Assembly (NCBI RefSeq): GCF_002150785.1
Contig: NZ_MTAZ01000015.1
Coordinates: 103,199-167,198 of the forward strand
Source: Arenibacter amylolyticus
GTDB lineage: Bacteria > Bacteroidota > Bacteroidia > Flavobacteriales > Flavobacteriaceae
Direction: 5' to 3'
DNA: 64,000 nt
The position numbers and the translations under genes were made by a program. The first letter of the stretch is position 1. Every line of letters begins with the position of its first letter. Shown piece after piece: positions 62,692 through 64,000 of the stretch. The notes under the pieces are model-generated. The model saw only the letters and a program-made list of their open reading frames with translations. It did no database searches and was not told the DNA's origin.

Positions 62692-63606
62692 ATGACTATA
62701 GATGGTGAATTTTTATTTGACAATCAATTGATTGCAGCGGTTGAGAACATAATTAGAACTTCCAAGAATGAATTATTATTAATATCACCTTTCCTCGACT
62801 TAGATAAGAGGATTGAGGATGCACTACGAGAAAAAATAGGTAAACCCGATTTTAGGCTAAGGGTCCTATTTGGCAAGAATGAAAACAACATTTATAAAAG
62901 TATAAAAAAAGACAGTTTAGAATTTTTAAAATCATTCCCCAACGTAGAGATTAGATATAATGAAAGGTTACATGCTAAGTTCTTCCAGAATGACACACAC
63001 TTTATGTTAACCAGTCTAAATCTATATGACTATTCCTTAGCTAACAATATTGAATCTGGATTTTTAGTGCATTACGCATCTACAGGAATACTGGGCAAGG
63101 TAATAGACGGTGCTGATTCCTTAATATCACAAGGAGTATCAACCGTTAAGAATAATGTTTTTGGATTAAATAACAATGAAACCGATCCCTTAGAAAAATT
63201 CAATAAAATATTTGAGGGTTCTGAATTGAAGTTTAAAAGCGAACCTATATTAAAAGAAAGTAAGGGTTTAAGTGGGTTAATAGGATCTAAAAAACTAGAA
63301 GGAATAAAAATTGTAATAGATGATCTTACTCCAGTAGAAAAAAAGAACAAACAAAATCCAAAACCATCCAAGACAAACAGCAGAGTTAGAACAATGGACA
63401 GCCGCATATACTCGGCTTCTAAAATTTCCAAAATCTTAGGTTTAAAACAAGCTGAGTTTATTGATTTAATGGAAAATGATGGTCTCATTAACGGTGATGA
63501 AATTACTGACAAAGGATTGGCAAAAGGCTTGTGTATGAAAAATTATATGGGTCGAGATTATATTGCCTATCCTGAACACATTATGGAAGAAGTAAAGGTT
63601 AAATAG
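62692..63606 (+). CDS. Phospholipase D-like nuclease-family protein
   Basis: 304 residues. The N-terminal 125 residues fit one PLD half: NELLLISPFLDLDKRIEDAL, then the catalytic-type H94-x-K96 in RLHAKFFQND, and SLNLYDYSLANNIESG with the trailing Asn and Glu. A middle linker rich in Lys/Pro/Asn (residues 215-235) leads to a C-terminal 60-residue helical segment (SASKISKILGLKQAEFIDLMENDGLI...YIAYPEHIMEE) resembling a small winged-helix. A single HKD motif implies dimerisation. PLD-family proteins in defence islands are often nucleases. The gene is divergent from hsdM and marks the end of the accessory block. Confidence 0.85.
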   Translation: MTIDGEFLFDNQLIAAVENIIRTSKNELLLISPFLDLDKRIEDALREKIGKPDFRLRVLFGKNENNIYKSIKKDSLEFLKSFPNVEIRYNERLHAKFFQNDTHFMLTSLNLYDYSLANNIESGFLVHYASTGILGKVIDGADSLISQGVSTVKNNVFGLNNNETDPLEKFNKIFEGSELKFKSEPILKESKGLSGLIGSKKLEGIKIVIDDLTPVEKKNKQNPKPSKTNSRVRTMDSRIYSASKISKILGLKQAEFIDLMENDGLINGDEITDKGLAKGLCMKNYMGRDYIAYPEHIMEEVKVK

Positions 63607-63781
63607 CGTAATACACAAAGAGTAGGGAGAAATGAACGCTACTCCTTGTTAAGATACTATAGACCTATTTAAATATAGAATCTTACTAAGTATGCTTTTT
63701 TTCCTAAAAATGATATGAATATTATGGTTTCTTCCTAATTTTCGCACTGGTCACAACTAGTGTATTTGGGCCATTCCCCCC

Positions 63782-64000
63782 TTAAAATCGAACCGTATAC
63801 ACCACCTTCATGGCGGCACCCTTCTGGGTGGTGATCAGTCTTCTATTGACTTCATGGTTATCTAACCAATTGTGGTTATACACAAAAAAGATATCGGTTC
63901 CTGGCGTAATGATCCATCTAAAGCGGGTATTGGTTCCCAAAAGATTGCTTACATCATCCTTTAGACTTGCATAAGTATATTTATCTCAAGTTTAACCGTA
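63782..64000 (-). CDS. C-terminal part of a DUF5916-like protein, probably frameshifted, cut by window end
   Basis: Read on the minus strand, the frame ending at TAA (63782-63784) gives YASLKDDVSNLLGTNTRFRW, then IITPGTDIFFVYNHNWLDNH and MKVVYTVRF, the usual last strands of DUF5916-type outer-membrane-associated proteins. In that frame stops occur just above 63982. The neighbouring frame there reads TVKLEINI, which would continue naturally into YASLKDD, so a frameshift (or sequence error) near 63974-63980 is likely. The rest of the gene lies outside the window. Confidence 0.55.

Overview
This window looks like a chromosome segment from a marine-type member of the Bacteroidota, probably class Flavobacteriia. 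It carries two SusC/SusD outer-membrane pairs, FecR with an ECF sigma factor, a periplasmic propeller-type regulator and several FGly-type sulfatases. Genes lack obvious Shine-Dalgarno sequences, and the TAnnTTTG-type -7 element typical of the phylum appears before the tRNA and before a putative small RNA. No rRNA, CRISPR array, integrase or intact insertion sequence was found.

Left part (1-21.3 kb): a partial barrel-like protein, an AraC regulator, a CynX-like MFS exporter, a lipoprotein sulfatase and NhaA. A carbohydrate-utilisation locus follows: sulfatase, SusD and SusC on the minus strand, a divergent membrane-spanning propeller/LuxR-type regulator, and a mutarotase fused to a Na+/solute symporter. 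Three GGTTACA repeats spaced one helical turn apart lie between susC and the regulator and may be its operator. Next come a KdnA-like aminotransferase (8-amino-Kdo synthesis) and a nitroreductase.

Middle part (21.6-42.2 kb): tRNA-Ser(TGA) followed by a 128-bp tandem repeat. A second SusC/SusD operon carries a glycerophosphodiesterase and an alkaline phosphatase and is controlled by FecR and an ECF sigma factor, which suggests a phosphoester substrate. Then come a Planctomycete-type cytochrome/DUF1501 trio, a large PAS/GAF protein that ends in a HisKA-like segment without an ATPase domain, and a lipoprotein amidohydrolase.

Right part (42.5-63.6 kb) is accessory and defence-like. It holds a two-repeat mini zinc-finger protein; a LOTUS/OST-HTH + DUF3825 protein followed by an attC-like imperfect palindrome and a DUF697-type GTPase; an Ig-like lipoprotein with a discoidin-domain remnant behind it; and a 1621-residue exonuclease-RecQ-UvrD fusion. 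A type I restriction-modification locus (hsdM-hsdS ... hsdR) has two genes between hsdS and hsdR: a GIY-YIG nuclease bracketed by palindromic repeats, and an AbiF-family HEPN protein preceded by its own promoter and a compact structured RNA. A PLD-like nuclease closes the block. Copies of the same palindromic repeat form the translated N-terminus of HsdS and supply stop codons for abiF and the GIY-YIG gene.

The strongest leads are the AbiF/small-RNA pair (a likely RNA-based toxin-antitoxin or abortive-infection module) inside the RM locus, the repeat-derived extension of HsdS, and the LOTUS-DUF3825/GTPase pair with its attC-like site. Everything here was read by eye; no homology search, folding program or statistics were run.
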